Positions 43,526 to 52,524 of a DNA stretch of 64,000 bases are shown here, one piece after another. Every line of letters starts with the position of its first letter. Positions within the stretch are counted from its first letter, which is position 1. A program made the position numbers and the translations under genes. The stretch is from Subtercola boreus (GTDB lineage: Bacteria > Actinomycetota > Actinomycetes > Actinomycetales > Microbacteriaceae), in assembly GCF_003399645.1 (NCBI RefSeq), contig NZ_NBXD01000007.1:353658-417657 (forward strand). The letters are read 5' to 3'. The notes under the pieces are model-generated. The model did not search any database. It had not been told where the DNA came from and saw only the letters and a list, made by a program, of their open reading frames with translations.

Positions 43526-44929
43526 ATGAACGACGAACCCGACACCTATGACGTCGCCATCATCGGCGCAGGCCCCGCCGGAACCGCCGCCGCCCTGCGC
43601 GCCGCCGAGCTCGGCGCTCGCGTGGTCGTGCTCGAAGCCGACCGCGTCGGAGGAACCTGCGTCAACACCGGCTGCGTTCCTACACGGGTGCTCGCGAAGA
43701 CCGCGCGCCTCCTCCGCGATGCGCACCACGCCGACCTCTTCGGCGTCAGCGTGGGCACCCCCACGATCGACTGGCCCGCGACGGTCGCGCGCGTGAACGA
43801 ACGCGTCGACGCCGTGCGCTCCATCAAGCGGGAGATCGGGCGCTTCGAGGAGGCTGGCGTCACGCTCATCCGCGAGGGCCGTGCCCGGTTCCAGGATGAT
43901 TCCACCCTCGTCCTCGACAGCGGTCGGTTGATCAGGGCGACCTCGATCCTCATCTGCGTCGGAGGTCACTCCAGGCGCCTTCCCATCCCGGGCGCCGAGC
44001 TCGCGACAGTGCCGGAGCACGTGCTGAGTCTCGCCGAAATCCCCCGCAGGGTCGCCGTGATCGGCGCGGGAAACACCGGAGCGCAACTCGTGACCGTCTT
44101 CAGTTCGTTCGGGTCGCAGGTCACCCTGCTGGATGTCGCGCCCCGGGTGCTGATGGCCTCCGACGCGTCGATCTCCGAGGTCGTCTCCGCCGCCTTCGCG
44201 CACCAGGGTGTCGACGTGCAGGTCGGGATCGAGACTGTCGAGAGCCTCACCCGCCGGGCAGACGGTTCCATCGGAGTGGCCTGGCAAGCATCCGGAGCTT
44301 CGAAGACCGTCGACGTCGATGCCGTCATCATGGCGACCGGCTGGCCGGCCGACGTCGAAGACCTCGGGCTGGGCAACGCCGGCATCGAGGTCGTGCGGTC
44401 GGCCATCCCCGCCGACCAGTACTTTCGCACGATCGTGCCGCACATCTTCGCTGTCGGTGACTCGAACGGCCGCGACATGCTCGTGCAGGCCGCCCAGTTC
44501 GAGGGCGAAGCGGCCGCCGAGAATGCGGTGCTGGGTGCGAACCGTCGCACTCCGCACCACCTTCTGCCCGCGGGTGGCTTCACCGACCCCGACTATGCGG
44601 GAGTCGGTCTGACCGAGGAGCAGGCGCGCGGGCACGACGAGTTGTGCGTTGTGGCTTCGGTGCCCTACACGCAGCTCGAACGGGCCGTGATCGATGGGCG
44701 AGAACTCGGTTTTCTCAAGCTGATCTCCGACCGGCGCCGAGAGCTCATCCTCGGTGCGCACGCGGTCGGCGAGAACGCCGTCGAGGTGATCCAGTCGGTC
44801 ACCACGGCGATGGCGGCGGGAGTGGATGTCTCGACCCTCGCCAGCGTGCGGTTCGCGTACCCCACCTACAGTGCCGTGATCGGGGCGGCGGCCCGCTCCC
44901 TGCTGGCGTCGGGGCCTTCTGCGCGGTAG
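43526..44929 (+). CDS. FAD-dependent pyridine nucleotide-disulfide oxidoreductase (class I type), atypical C-terminus
   Basis: A 467-residue flavoprotein related to lipoamide dehydrogenase and mercuric reductase. The FAD motif VAIIGAGPAGTAAALRA is followed by the redox disulfide GGTCVNTGCVPT, the NAD(P) motif VAVIGAGNTGAQL and the FAD motif HIFAVGDS. The C-terminal dimer domain has AYPTYSAVIG where lipoamide dehydrogenases carry HPTxxE, so the proton-relay His-Glu pair is missing. It is therefore unlikely to be a true lipoamide dehydrogenase. No lipoyl or 2-oxoacid dehydrogenase genes are nearby. Substrate unknown. Confidence 0.87.
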   Translation: MNDEPDTYDVAIIGAGPAGTAAALRAAELGARVVVLEADRVGGTCVNTGCVPTRVLAKTARLLRDAHHADLFGVSVGTPTIDWPATVARVNERVDAVRSIKREIGRFEEAGVTLIREGRARFQDDSTLVLDSGRLIRATSILICVGGHSRRLPIPGAELATVPEHVLSLAEIPRRVAVIGAGNTGAQLVTVFSSFGSQVTLLDVAPRVLMASDASISEVVSAAFAHQGVDVQVGIETVESLTRRADGSIGVAWQASGASKTVDVDAVIMATGWPADVEDLGLGNAGIEVVRSAIPADQYFRTIVPHIFAVGDSNGRDMLVQAAQFEGEAAAENAVLGANRRTPHHLLPAGGFTDPDYAGVGLTEEQARGHDELCVVASVPYTQLERAVIDGRELGFLKLISDRRRELILGAHAVGENAVEVIQSVTTAMAAGVDVSTLASVRFAYPTYSAVIGAAARSLLASGPSAR

Positions 44930-45070
44930 CCCCGCGCCGACCGGCAGCTGTCGCATTCCCGCCCCGGGGTCAAGCCCGTGACGGCGAGGGGCTAGCGGGC
45001 GTTGACTGGGGTGGCGTCACGCCGCCCGGGAATGAACCCCCGTCACTCAATCCCCACAAGGAGAAGCTCC

Positions 45071-45934
45071 ATGCACGTAGCCGTTCTGGGAACCGGAACC
45101 ATGGGCGCTGGTGTCGCCCGCTCGCTGCTGCGCGCCGGCATCGAGGTGACCGCATGGAATCGTCACCGCGAGCGGGCCGAACCCCTGGCCGCTGACGGCG
45201 CGACCGTCACCGGGACAGCGGCCGAGGCAGTTTCCGGGGCCGACGTCGTGCTGACCGTTCTGTTCGACGAAGAGGCCGTCGCAGAGACGGCCCGGGAGTT
45301 CCTCGGGGCGATGCGCGACGGAGCGGTGTGGATGCAGAGCGCCACGGTCGGCGTCGCGGGGCTCGAACGTCTGGCCGACCTCGCGAACCGGCACGGGGTG
45401 ACGTTCGTCGATGCCCCCATGGTCGGCACGAAGAAGCCTGCAGAAGAGGGGATGCTCGTTGTGTTGGTCGCCGGTGATCCGCTGGTCATCCGGGGCCTGG
45501 CGCCCGTGCTCGACGCCATCGGGTCCAAGACCGTCGATGCGGGGGAACGCCCCGGGGCGGCGAGCGCTCTGAAGCTGGCCTGCAACGCCTGGGTGGCTTC
45601 GTTGACCGCGGCGACGGCACAGTCGATCCAGCTGTGCCGGGCGCTCGGCGTCGATCCCGAACTCTTCCTGAGTGCGATCGACGGCGGCCCGTCGAACACC
45701 CCGTATGCGCAGCTGAAGGGCGGGATGATGCTCGCGGGCGACTATACGACGTCGTTCGCGGTCGACGGATTGGAGAAGGACCTCACCCTGATGCTCGACG
45801 CAGCGTCGGGTGTGGATGTTTCGACGGCGCTCCTGGAGCCGCTGCGGGAGGTGTTCGCGCAGGCGAGTGCGGCGGGCCACGGGGGTGACGACATCGCTGC
45901 CGTGATCACGGCACTCGGCGACTCAGCGCACTGA
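45071..45934 (+). CDS. NAD(P)-dependent beta-hydroxyacid dehydrogenase family protein (HIBADH-like)
   Basis: A 287-residue enzyme with the N-terminal Rossmann motif VAVLGTGTMGAGVARSL, the substrate-loop MVGTKKPAEEG and the catalytic lysine region AASALKLACNAW. AAGGAG precedes the ATG at 45071. The family reduces or oxidises small 3-hydroxy acids or imines. The substrate cannot be inferred. The stop codon is the first element of a 14-bp tandem repeat. Confidence 0.88.
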   Translation: MHVAVLGTGTMGAGVARSLLRAGIEVTAWNRHRERAEPLAADGATVTGTAAEAVSGADVVLTVLFDEEAVAETAREFLGAMRDGAVWMQSATVGVAGLERLADLANRHGVTFVDAPMVGTKKPAEEGMLVVLVAGDPLVIRGLAPVLDAIGSKTVDAGERPGAASALKLACNAWVASLTAATAQSIQLCRALGVDPELFLSAIDGGPSNTPYAQLKGGMMLAGDYTTSFAVDGLEKDLTLMLDAASGVDVSTALLEPLREVFAQASAAGHGGDDIAAVITALGDSAH

Positions 45935-45986
45935 CCCGCGCCCGCTGACCCGCGCCCGCTGACCCGCGCCCGCTGACCCGCGCACC
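45931..45986. repeat. 14-bp tandem repeat (four units) between convergent genes
   Basis: CTGACCCGCGCCCG is repeated at 45931, 45945, 45959 and, with two changes, 45973. The first unit includes the stop codon of the dehydrogenase gene, so every unit supplies an additional TGA in that register. It fills the gap to the convergent ThDP-enzyme gene. Confidence 0.9.
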
Positions 45987-45992
45987 CCGCCG

Positions 45993-47819
45993 TCAGCCCT
46001 TCCCGCGATCGCCGAGGTGCAGGGCGCCCTTCACCCGCTCGACCTGCTCGGACGCGAACGCCTCAGCGGAGTCGACGATGACCCCGAGCTCGGAGGGGTT
46101 GCCCGTGAGCAGTGCCTTCGCGGTGTTGGCGGCATACTCGAGGGTGATGTGCGGCGGCAGCGGCGGCACGTTCTTCGACACGTGTGCGTCGATCAGCGTC
46201 ACCCCGTCGTGGGCGAACGCCTCATCGAAGGCGGCGCCGGCATCCTCGTCCCGCGTGAGCGTCACGCCACGGAAGCCGAGAAGGCGCGCCCAGCCCGCGT
46301 AATCGACGGACTCGACATCCTGGGCGGCGTTCCACAGCGGATTGCCGTCCTCCGTGCGCATCTCCCACGACACCTGGGTGAGATCGTCGTTGTGCATCAC
46401 GACGATCACGAATGTCTTCGACTTCCACGTCGAGAGGTACTTCTTGATGGTGATGAGTTCATTCATCCCGAGCATCTGAAAGGCGCCGTCGCCGATGGTG
46501 CAGACGACCGGTCTGTCGGAGTAGGCGAACTTCGCCGCGACCGCATAGGGCATTGCAGCAAGCATGGTCGCGAGCCGACCCGAGAGATCACCCATCATGC
46601 CGCGTCGCAGGCGGATGTGGTGGCCGTACCAGTCCGCCGTCGTTCCGGCGTCGCAGGTGACGATCACGCCGTCGGGCAGGCGCTTGTTGAGTTCGTGGAT
46701 GACGCGCCGCGGGTTGCCTCCGTCGGGGTAGACCAGCATCGCCTGCTTCTCCATCTCGCGCTCCCAGTCGGCCATCTCGCCGGCGATCTTCTCCTGCCAG
46801 CTGAGGTCTGACTTCGGATCGAGCAGCGGAATGAGGGCTTCGAGCGTCATCTTCACATCGCCCCAGAGGTTCAGCTCGTTCGGGTAGCGCACGCCGAGTT
46901 GCTCGGGCTTCAGGTCGATCTGGATGCCGCGGGCCTGGCCGGTCTTCGGAAGGAACTGGCCATACGGGTAATTGGTGCCGAGGAAGACGATGGTGTCGCA
47001 GTTCTCGGCCTGGTGCTGGCTCGGCAGCGAGCCGAGCAGTCCGAGCTGCTGGGTGTGGTGGGGAACATCCGACGGCACGACGTGCTTGCCGCGGAGAGCG
47101 GTGATGATGCCCGCCCCCGCGAGACCGGCGGCCTCGATGACTTCGTCGGTGGCGCCGGCCGCACCGGCCCCGACCAGGAAGGTGACCCTCTTTCCGGCGT
47201 TGATGATGTCGGCGGCCTTCTGCAACTCGCTCTCGGGTGGAACGATGGCGGTCGAGGGTCCGGCGGAGCTCGATCGTGCGACCCAGTTGGCGGGTGAGGG
47301 TTCCGACCAGTCCATCCCCTGCACGTCGTGGGGAAGGATGATCACGGCCGGCTGCAGGCGCAGCTGAGCTGTGCGGAACGCCGTGTCGACGACGGCCTGC
47401 ACCTGGTCGGGTGAGACGACCGTCTGCACGTAGCAGGCGACATCTGCGAAGACGCGTTCGAGGTTCGACTCCTGCATGACGAAGGTGCCGAGCGAGGCCA
47501 GGCCCTGCTGCCCGACGATCGCAACGACAGGTTGGTTGTCCATCGCGGCGTCGTAGAGGCCATTGATCAGGTGGAACGCGCCGGGGCTGGAAGTCGCGAC
47601 GCAGACGCCCACCTCGCCGGTGAACTTCGCGTGGGCGGTCGCCATGAGCGAGCAGATCTCCTCGTGGGTGGGGCGGATGTACTGGATGCCATCGCCGTGG
47701 CGCTCCGCTCTGCCGAGTGCCCCATCGAATTCACCGATGCCGTCGCCCGGGTACCCGAAGATGCGGGTGACGCCCCATTCCTTCACACGCCGGATCACAA
47801 AATCGCTCACTGAAGTCAT
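45993..47819 (-). CDS. ThDP-dependent enzyme, pyruvate oxidase/dehydrogenase (PoxB) type
   Basis: A 608-residue thiamine-diphosphate enzyme. The N-terminal PYR domain has GYPGDGIGEFDGAL and the catalytic glutamate in RPTHEEICSLMA. The central domain is Rossmann-like (VTFLVGAGAAGATDEV). The C-terminal PP domain carries the ThDP motif GDGAFQML with the following NDDLTQVSWEMR. I chose the ATG at 47819; a TTG four codons upstream is the alternative. Family members convert pyruvate to acetate plus CO2 or to acetyl phosphate. The exact acceptor and product are not readable. Confidence 0.88.
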   Translation of the reverse strand: MTSVSDFVIRRVKEWGVTRIFGYPGDGIGEFDGALGRAERHGDGIQYIRPTHEEICSLMATAHAKFTGEVGVCVATSSPGAFHLINGLYDAAMDNQPVVAIVGQQGLASLGTFVMQESNLERVFADVACYVQTVVSPDQVQAVVDTAFRTAQLRLQPAVIILPHDVQGMDWSEPSPANWVARSSSAGPSTAIVPPESELQKAADIINAGKRVTFLVGAGAAGATDEVIEAAGLAGAGIITALRGKHVVPSDVPHHTQQLGLLGSLPSQHQAENCDTIVFLGTNYPYGQFLPKTGQARGIQIDLKPEQLGVRYPNELNLWGDVKMTLEALIPLLDPKSDLSWQEKIAGEMADWEREMEKQAMLVYPDGGNPRRVIHELNKRLPDGVIVTCDAGTTADWYGHHIRLRRGMMGDLSGRLATMLAAMPYAVAAKFAYSDRPVVCTIGDGAFQMLGMNELITIKKYLSTWKSKTFVIVVMHNDDLTQVSWEMRTEDGNPLWNAAQDVESVDYAGWARLLGFRGVTLTRDEDAGAAFDEAFAHDGVTLIDAHVSKNVPPLPPHITLEYAANTAKALLTGNPSELGVIVDSAEAFASEQVERVKGALHLGDRGKG

Positions 47820-47928
47820 GGGTCCATTCAATCGCTGGCGCGCTCACCGGCGTGAGGCCTTGACGCGGCGTTCGGGACGGTGGCAGACGGCGCTCGACGC
47901 TCAGGCGCTGCTTCGCCAGACTGAAGCC

Positions 47929-48366
47929 ATGAGCGAAACGCCGGAACGATCATCCACACCACGACTCCGACAGGTGGTGCTCGACGCCGAGGACGCGCTC
48001 GGGCTGGCTGAGTTCTACCGGCAGCTGCTCGGGCTGGGATACATCGAGGGCGGCGAGCCGGGTGCCGCGGGCGGAACCGACGCACCCGACTGGCTCGTGC
48101 TCGTCGACGGCTCCGGTGCTCGCGTGCTCGCGTTCCAGCGGGTCGCGTCGATGCTGCCGCCGACCTGGCCGGAGGGCCCCAGGCCGCAGATGATGCATCT
48201 CGACTTCGTCGCAGAGAACGTGGATGATCTGCGGGAGCAGCACGCGCTGGCCGTGTCGCTCGGGGCGAGCGTGCTCGAAGACAGCACGGACGATCCCGAG
48301 GAGGCGATCGTGATCTTCGCCGACCCGGCCGGGCATCCGTTCTGCATCTTCGTGCTGGAGGAGTGA
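47929..48366 (+). CDS. VOC (glyoxalase/bleomycin-resistance fold) family protein
   Basis: A 145-residue protein with two VOC half-motifs: LRQVVLDAEDALGLAEFYRQ at the N-terminus and MMHLDFVAENVDDL in the second half. The C-terminal strand is IFADPAGHPFCIFV. The metal-binding layout is partly present (H in MMHLDF, E at the end). Members range from lyases to antibiotic-binding proteins, and no substrate can be assigned. It precedes the RecB-type nuclease gene by about 100 bp. Confidence 0.85.
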   Translation: MSETPERSSTPRLRQVVLDAEDALGLAEFYRQLLGLGYIEGGEPGAAGGTDAPDWLVLVDGSGARVLAFQRVASMLPPTWPEGPRPQMMHLDFVAENVDDLREQHALAVSLGASVLEDSTDDPEEAIVIFADPAGHPFCIFVLEE

Positions 48367-48464
48367 AGCCCGGCCTGTGGATAACTCCGCACGGGATGTC
48401 GGCGGGTCGCGCTAGTGTTGCGGCACCTCGACAGGCGTCGGGCGATACAGCGACAGGAGCACCG

Positions 48465-51400
48465 GTGCAACTCGCAGGCGGCACGGCCTCAGGAGGCAGC
48501 TCCACCGTCATCTACTCGGCGACCGACCTGAGCGCGGCCTCGGCGTGCGAGTGGGCGCTGTTGCGCAAACTCGACTGGATGCTCGGTCGCATCGAGAAGC
48601 CGCCGTTCGTCGAAGACGACATGCTGAAACGTGCCGGGCGTCTGGGTGACCTGCACGAGAAGAAGGTGCTCGATTCGCTGAAGCTGACCCGCACCGTGGC
48701 CGAGATCGAGCGGCCCGAAGACTCGGGCATTCGCGACGGGTCGTTCGCGGGCATCCGATCGGCGACCGCCGACACGATCGCGGCACTGAACGCGCGGGCC
48801 GACGTGGTCTTCCAGGGGGCGTTCTTCGACGGGCGTTTTCTCGGCTACTCCGACTTCGTCATCCTGGGCGAGAACGGGCTCTACGAGGTCTACGACACGA
48901 AGCTCGCACGCAAGGCGAAGATCACCGCCCTGCTGCAGCTCGCGGCCTACAGCGACCAGCTTCAGGCGCTGGGCTTCGAGGTCGGCGAGAACGTGCACCT
49001 CTGGCTCGGCACCGGCGAGATCAGCACGCACCGGCTCGCCGACATCCTGCCGGTCTATCACAAGCGCCGCGCACGCCTGCAGCAGATCCTGGATGACCGG
49101 GTCACCGATTCGGGCGCAACAAAGTGGGGCGATCCGCGGTACTCGGCGTGCGGCCGCTGCGACGCCTGCGCCGAGCAGGTGGAGCGCACGCACGACGTGC
49201 TGCAGGTGGCGGGCATGCGGTTGACGCAGCGAGCCAAACTGCGGGCGGCCGGGGTGCTGACGACCGAGCAGCTGGCCGTGCGCGTCGAACCGGTGCAGGG
49301 AATGTCGGATGCGACCCTCGCCGCACTCCGCGACCAGGCGTCGATGCAGGTTCAGGCGGCGCAGGTTGAGGCGGCGCAGGTTGACGCCGGGTCGGCGCCG
49401 CCGTGGCGGGTCGTGAACCCGATCGCCCTGACGGCGCTTCCCGCTCCCGATGCGGGTGACGTGTTCTTCGACTTCGAGGGCGACCCGCTGCACGAGGAAC
49501 AGCAGCTCTGGGGGCTCGACTACCTCTTCGGAATGGTCGACACCGACGCTGTCTTCACCGCCTTCTGGGCCGACAGCCTGGCCGAGGAGAAGGTTGCGCT
49601 CGTGCGGTTCCTCGAGTTCGTGCGGGAACGACGGGCGGCGCACCCCGGCATGCACATCTACCACTACGCCTCCTACGAACGCACCCACCTGCTCACCCTT
49701 GCGGCCCGGCACGGGGTCGGGGAGGAGGAGATCGACGACCTGCTGCGCAATACCGTGCTCGTCGACCTCTACCCGATCGTTCGGCAGGGGTTGCGCATCG
49801 GCAGTCACAGCTATTCGCTCAAGAAGCTCGAGCCGCTCTACATGGAGGAGGGCCGCGACGGCACGGCCAACGCGGCCGACTCCATCAGCGAGTATGTGAG
49901 GTACACCGAGTTCCTGGCGACGGGCGAGGCGGATGCCGCTGCAGCGGTTCGGGCAGACATCGAGCAGTACAACACCTACGACTGCGTCTCGACGCTGAGG
50001 CTCCGAGACTGGTTGCTGGCCCGGGCATCCGAGGTGGGCGTGACACCCGCGGTCGACGACGCGCTGGCCGTCGAGATGCTGGCGGCGATGCCGCTGCGGG
50101 AGCCCGATCCGGTCTACACCGCGCTGATGGGATATCTCCAAGCCACGGGCGGCGGTGCCGATGGGGCGGGCGGCCTGGGCGCGGAGCGAGGCCCCGACGA
50201 GACGGCCATCGCCCTCGCATCGGCGGCGATCGACTACCACCGTCGCGAGGCCAAGTCGTTCTGGTGGGAGCACTTCGACCGCCTGCGCAGCCCCGTCGAC
50301 GAGTGGGCCGACACCCGGGGCGTCTTCGTCATCGACTCCGCCCGGGTCGTTCGGGACTGGTCGCTCGAGGGGCCGAGGGCGCGGAACCTGTCGCGGGAAT
50401 TCGTCGTCACGGGTACCGCTGCCCCCGGCAGCCGGTTCACCGGTGGTGACTCGCCGTTCGTGCTGTTCGACCCGCCGTTCCCGCCGCTGGTGGGCCGGTT
50501 CGAACCGGGCACCCGCCTGGCGCACTCCCGCGTCACGTTCCGCGACCGGGGAGACGGCACCTACAGCCTCACCGAGAAGCTCAGCTCCGACGGCGAGACC
50601 TACGACGAGGTGCCGCTTGCCGTCACACCGGCGTCGCCGCCCGGTGCGGCCAAGCTCGCCGAAGCGATCGCGGAGTGGGGCCGGGAGGTGCTAGCGGGGC
50701 TGCGGCCGGGCGGGTTGCTGCCGGGCGGGCTGCTGCCGGGAGACCCACGAACTCCTGCGACGATGATTCCGGATGCCGCGCTCGACATTCTGCGCCGCGA
50801 ACCGCCGCGCCTGGTCTCGCTGCCCGGGCTCGTCCGGGGCGAGAGCACCATCGCGAGCATCCGGAGCTCGCTGCTCGACCTGCACCGTTCGTACATCGCC
50901 GTGCAGGGTCCGCCGGGGACCGGCAAGACCTACACCGGCTCGCACGTGATCGCCGACCTCGTGGCGAACCACGGGTGGAAGGTCGGGGTGGTCGCGCAGT
51001 CGCACTCCGCCGTCGAGAACATGCTCGAGGCGATCGTCGCGGCGGGGCTCGACCCGAAGCTGGTGGGTAAGAAGCTGAAGGACTCCGACGCACGACCGGG
51101 CTCGTTCACGGCGCTGACCGCAGGCGAGGTCGCCGGGTTCGTCGGGCAGTCGAACGGGTATGTCTTCGGCGGCACGCAGTGGACCTTCGCGAACGCCAAC
51201 ACCGTCCCTCGCGGTTCGCTCGACCTGCTGGTGATCGATGAGGCGGGACAGTTCTCGCTCGCGAGCACCATTGCTTCGTCGGTCGCCGCGTCGCGGCTAC
51301 TGCTGCTGGGTGACCCGCAGCAGCTTCCGCAGGTCAGCCAGGGCACGCATCCGGAGCCCGTCGACGTCTCGGCCCTGGGCTGGCTCGCGTCGGGGCACGG

Positions 51401-52088
51401 GGTGCTGCCCGAGCCGTTCGGGTACTTCCTCGACACGAGCTGGCGCATGCACCCGGCGCTCTGCGCCCCGGTGTCGAGGCTGTCGTACGAGGGCAGGCTG
51501 TTCTCGCACGACTCCGACCGGATGCTCATGGGCGTCGACCCCGGGCTGCACGTGCTTCCGATCGCTCACCGGGGCAACTCGACGGCGTCGATCGAGGAGA
51601 CGGCGGCCGTCGTGGAGCTCATCGACGGGCTCCTCGGGTCGGCATGGAGCGCTGAGGGCGTCACCCGGCCGCTCGGCGAGAGAGACCTCATCGTGGTCGC
51701 TCCCTACAACGCCCAGGTGGAGCTGATCGGGCTGGCTCTCGCTGCTGCCGGACACCCCGACGTGCCCGTGGGAACCGTCGACCGTTTTCAGGGGCAGGAA
51801 GCAGCCATCGCGATCATCTCCCTCGCCGCCTCGGGTGCCGACGATGTGCCGCGCGGACTCGAGTTCCTGCTGCTGGCGAACCGGCTGAACGTCGCGATCT
51901 CCCGCGCGCAGTGGGCCTCCTACCTCGTCTTCTCCCCGGCGCTCACCGAATACCTGCCCGGATCGGTGGCGGGCCTGACCCAGCTGAGCGCCTTCATCGA
52001 CCTCGTCGAGCCGGGTGCCGCTGCGCCGGGTGCCGCTGAGCCCCGGCCCGCCGAGAGGCGGCCGGTGAATGGTAGCGTCGAGTCATGA
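48465..52088 (+). CDS. TM0106-family RecB-like nuclease fused to a DNA2/NAM7-type helicase
   Basis: A 1207-residue protein. I chose the GTG at 48465 because AGGAG lies 5 bases upstream and the conserved start IYSATDLSAASACEW follows soon after; a GTG at 48363 overlapping the VOC stop is less likely. A RecB/PD-(D/E)XK nuclease domain has the YDTKLARKAK core near residue 143. It is followed by a cysteine cluster (CGRCDAC) and an RNase H-like exonuclease segment (FFDFEGDP near 333). The C-terminal superfamily 1 helicase has Walker A GPPGTGKT at about 815, Walker B LLVIDEAGQ near 923, SWRMHP and VDRFQGQE near 1105. Probable role: DNA or RNA processing and repair. Confidence 0.9.
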   Translation: MQLAGGTASGGSSTVIYSATDLSAASACEWALLRKLDWMLGRIEKPPFVEDDMLKRAGRLGDLHEKKVLDSLKLTRTVAEIERPEDSGIRDGSFAGIRSATADTIAALNARADVVFQGAFFDGRFLGYSDFVILGENGLYEVYDTKLARKAKITALLQLAAYSDQLQALGFEVGENVHLWLGTGEISTHRLADILPVYHKRRARLQQILDDRVTDSGATKWGDPRYSACGRCDACAEQVERTHDVLQVAGMRLTQRAKLRAAGVLTTEQLAVRVEPVQGMSDATLAALRDQASMQVQAAQVEAAQVDAGSAPPWRVVNPIALTALPAPDAGDVFFDFEGDPLHEEQQLWGLDYLFGMVDTDAVFTAFWADSLAEEKVALVRFLEFVRERRAAHPGMHIYHYASYERTHLLTLAARHGVGEEEIDDLLRNTVLVDLYPIVRQGLRIGSHSYSLKKLEPLYMEEGRDGTANAADSISEYVRYTEFLATGEADAAAAVRADIEQYNTYDCVSTLRLRDWLLARASEVGVTPAVDDALAVEMLAAMPLREPDPVYTALMGYLQATGGGADGAGGLGAERGPDETAIALASAAIDYHRREAKSFWWEHFDRLRSPVDEWADTRGVFVIDSARVVRDWSLEGPRARNLSREFVVTGTAAPGSRFTGGDSPFVLFDPPFPPLVGRFEPGTRLAHSRVTFRDRGDGTYSLTEKLSSDGETYDEVPLAVTPASPPGAAKLAEAIAEWGREVLAGLRPGGLLPGGLLPGDPRTPATMIPDAALDILRREPPRLVSLPGLVRGESTIASIRSSLLDLHRSYIAVQGPPGTGKTYTGSHVIADLVANHGWKVGVVAQSHSAVENMLEAIVAAGLDPKLVGKKLKDSDARPGSFTALTAGEVAGFVGQSNGYVFGGTQWTFANANTVPRGSLDLLVIDEAGQFSLASTIASSVAASRLLLLGDPQQLPQVSQGTHPEPVDVSALGWLASGHGVLPEPFGYFLDTSWRMHPALCAPVSRLSYEGRLFSHDSDRMLMGVDPGLHVLPIAHRGNSTASIEETAAVVELIDGLLGSAWSAEGVTRPLGERDLIVVAPYNAQVELIGLALAAAGHPDVPVGTVDRFQGQEAAIAIISLAASGADDVPRGLEFLLLANRLNVAISRAQWASYLVFSPALTEYLPGSVAGLTQLSAFIDLVEPGAAAPGAAEPRPAERRPVNGSVES

Positions 52089-52447
52089 TCGCCGAGAGGG
52101 CAGCCGTGACACGGTACGTCAGCGCGGTCATCGGGTTCTGTGCGGCGGGCATCGCCGGGCTCGCCGGCCTGTCAGGCATCCTGGGCGCCACCGGCAGCAG
52201 TGCGTTCGGCGGCGGCACCGCGGCACTGCTGGTCGGCGCGTTCATCGGGGCCGCAGCGACTGCCGCGATTGCGATCGCGATCGTGCTGGTGACGCAGGGT
52301 GCCGGCGCAGCTCCGGAGCGGGAAGCCCGTGCACGGCGCGCGGCGCCCCGCAATGTCGATCTCAGCACCCTCGTCGCTCAGAGCCACCCCGATGCGGCAG
52401 GGCACGTGCGCTCCCGGGCGCCGGGAGACGTGCTTCCGGCCGCCTGA
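52085..52447 (+). CDS. DUF6412-type small membrane protein
   Basis: A 120-residue protein starting with ATGA overlap on the nuclease/helicase stop. It has two hydrophobic helices (IGFCAAGIAGLAGLSGIL and LLVGAFIGAAATAAIAIAIV) and a basic, Arg/Ala-rich cytoplasmic tail. Position immediately before a YidC2-type insertase is characteristic of the DUF6412 family in Actinobacteria, to my knowledge. Function unknown; a role in membrane insertion is contextual. Confidence 0.7.
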   Translation: MIAERAAVTRYVSAVIGFCAAGIAGLAGLSGILGATGSSAFGGGTAALLVGAFIGAAATAAIAIAIVLVTQGAGAAPEREARARRAAPRNVDLSTLVAQSHPDAAGHVRSRAPGDVLPAA

Positions 52448-52524
52448 CTCCCATCGGGCATCGTGGCGGCCAGACGGAACTCCCCTTCCCCTGACCGCTC
52501 TGCCCGAAAGGTTTCCTCTGTCTC

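Noticed and set aside
43526..44929. Dihydrolipoamide dehydrogenase (lpd) assignment
   Set aside because: The HPTxxE motif is missing and no 2-oxoacid dehydrogenase genes are nearby.
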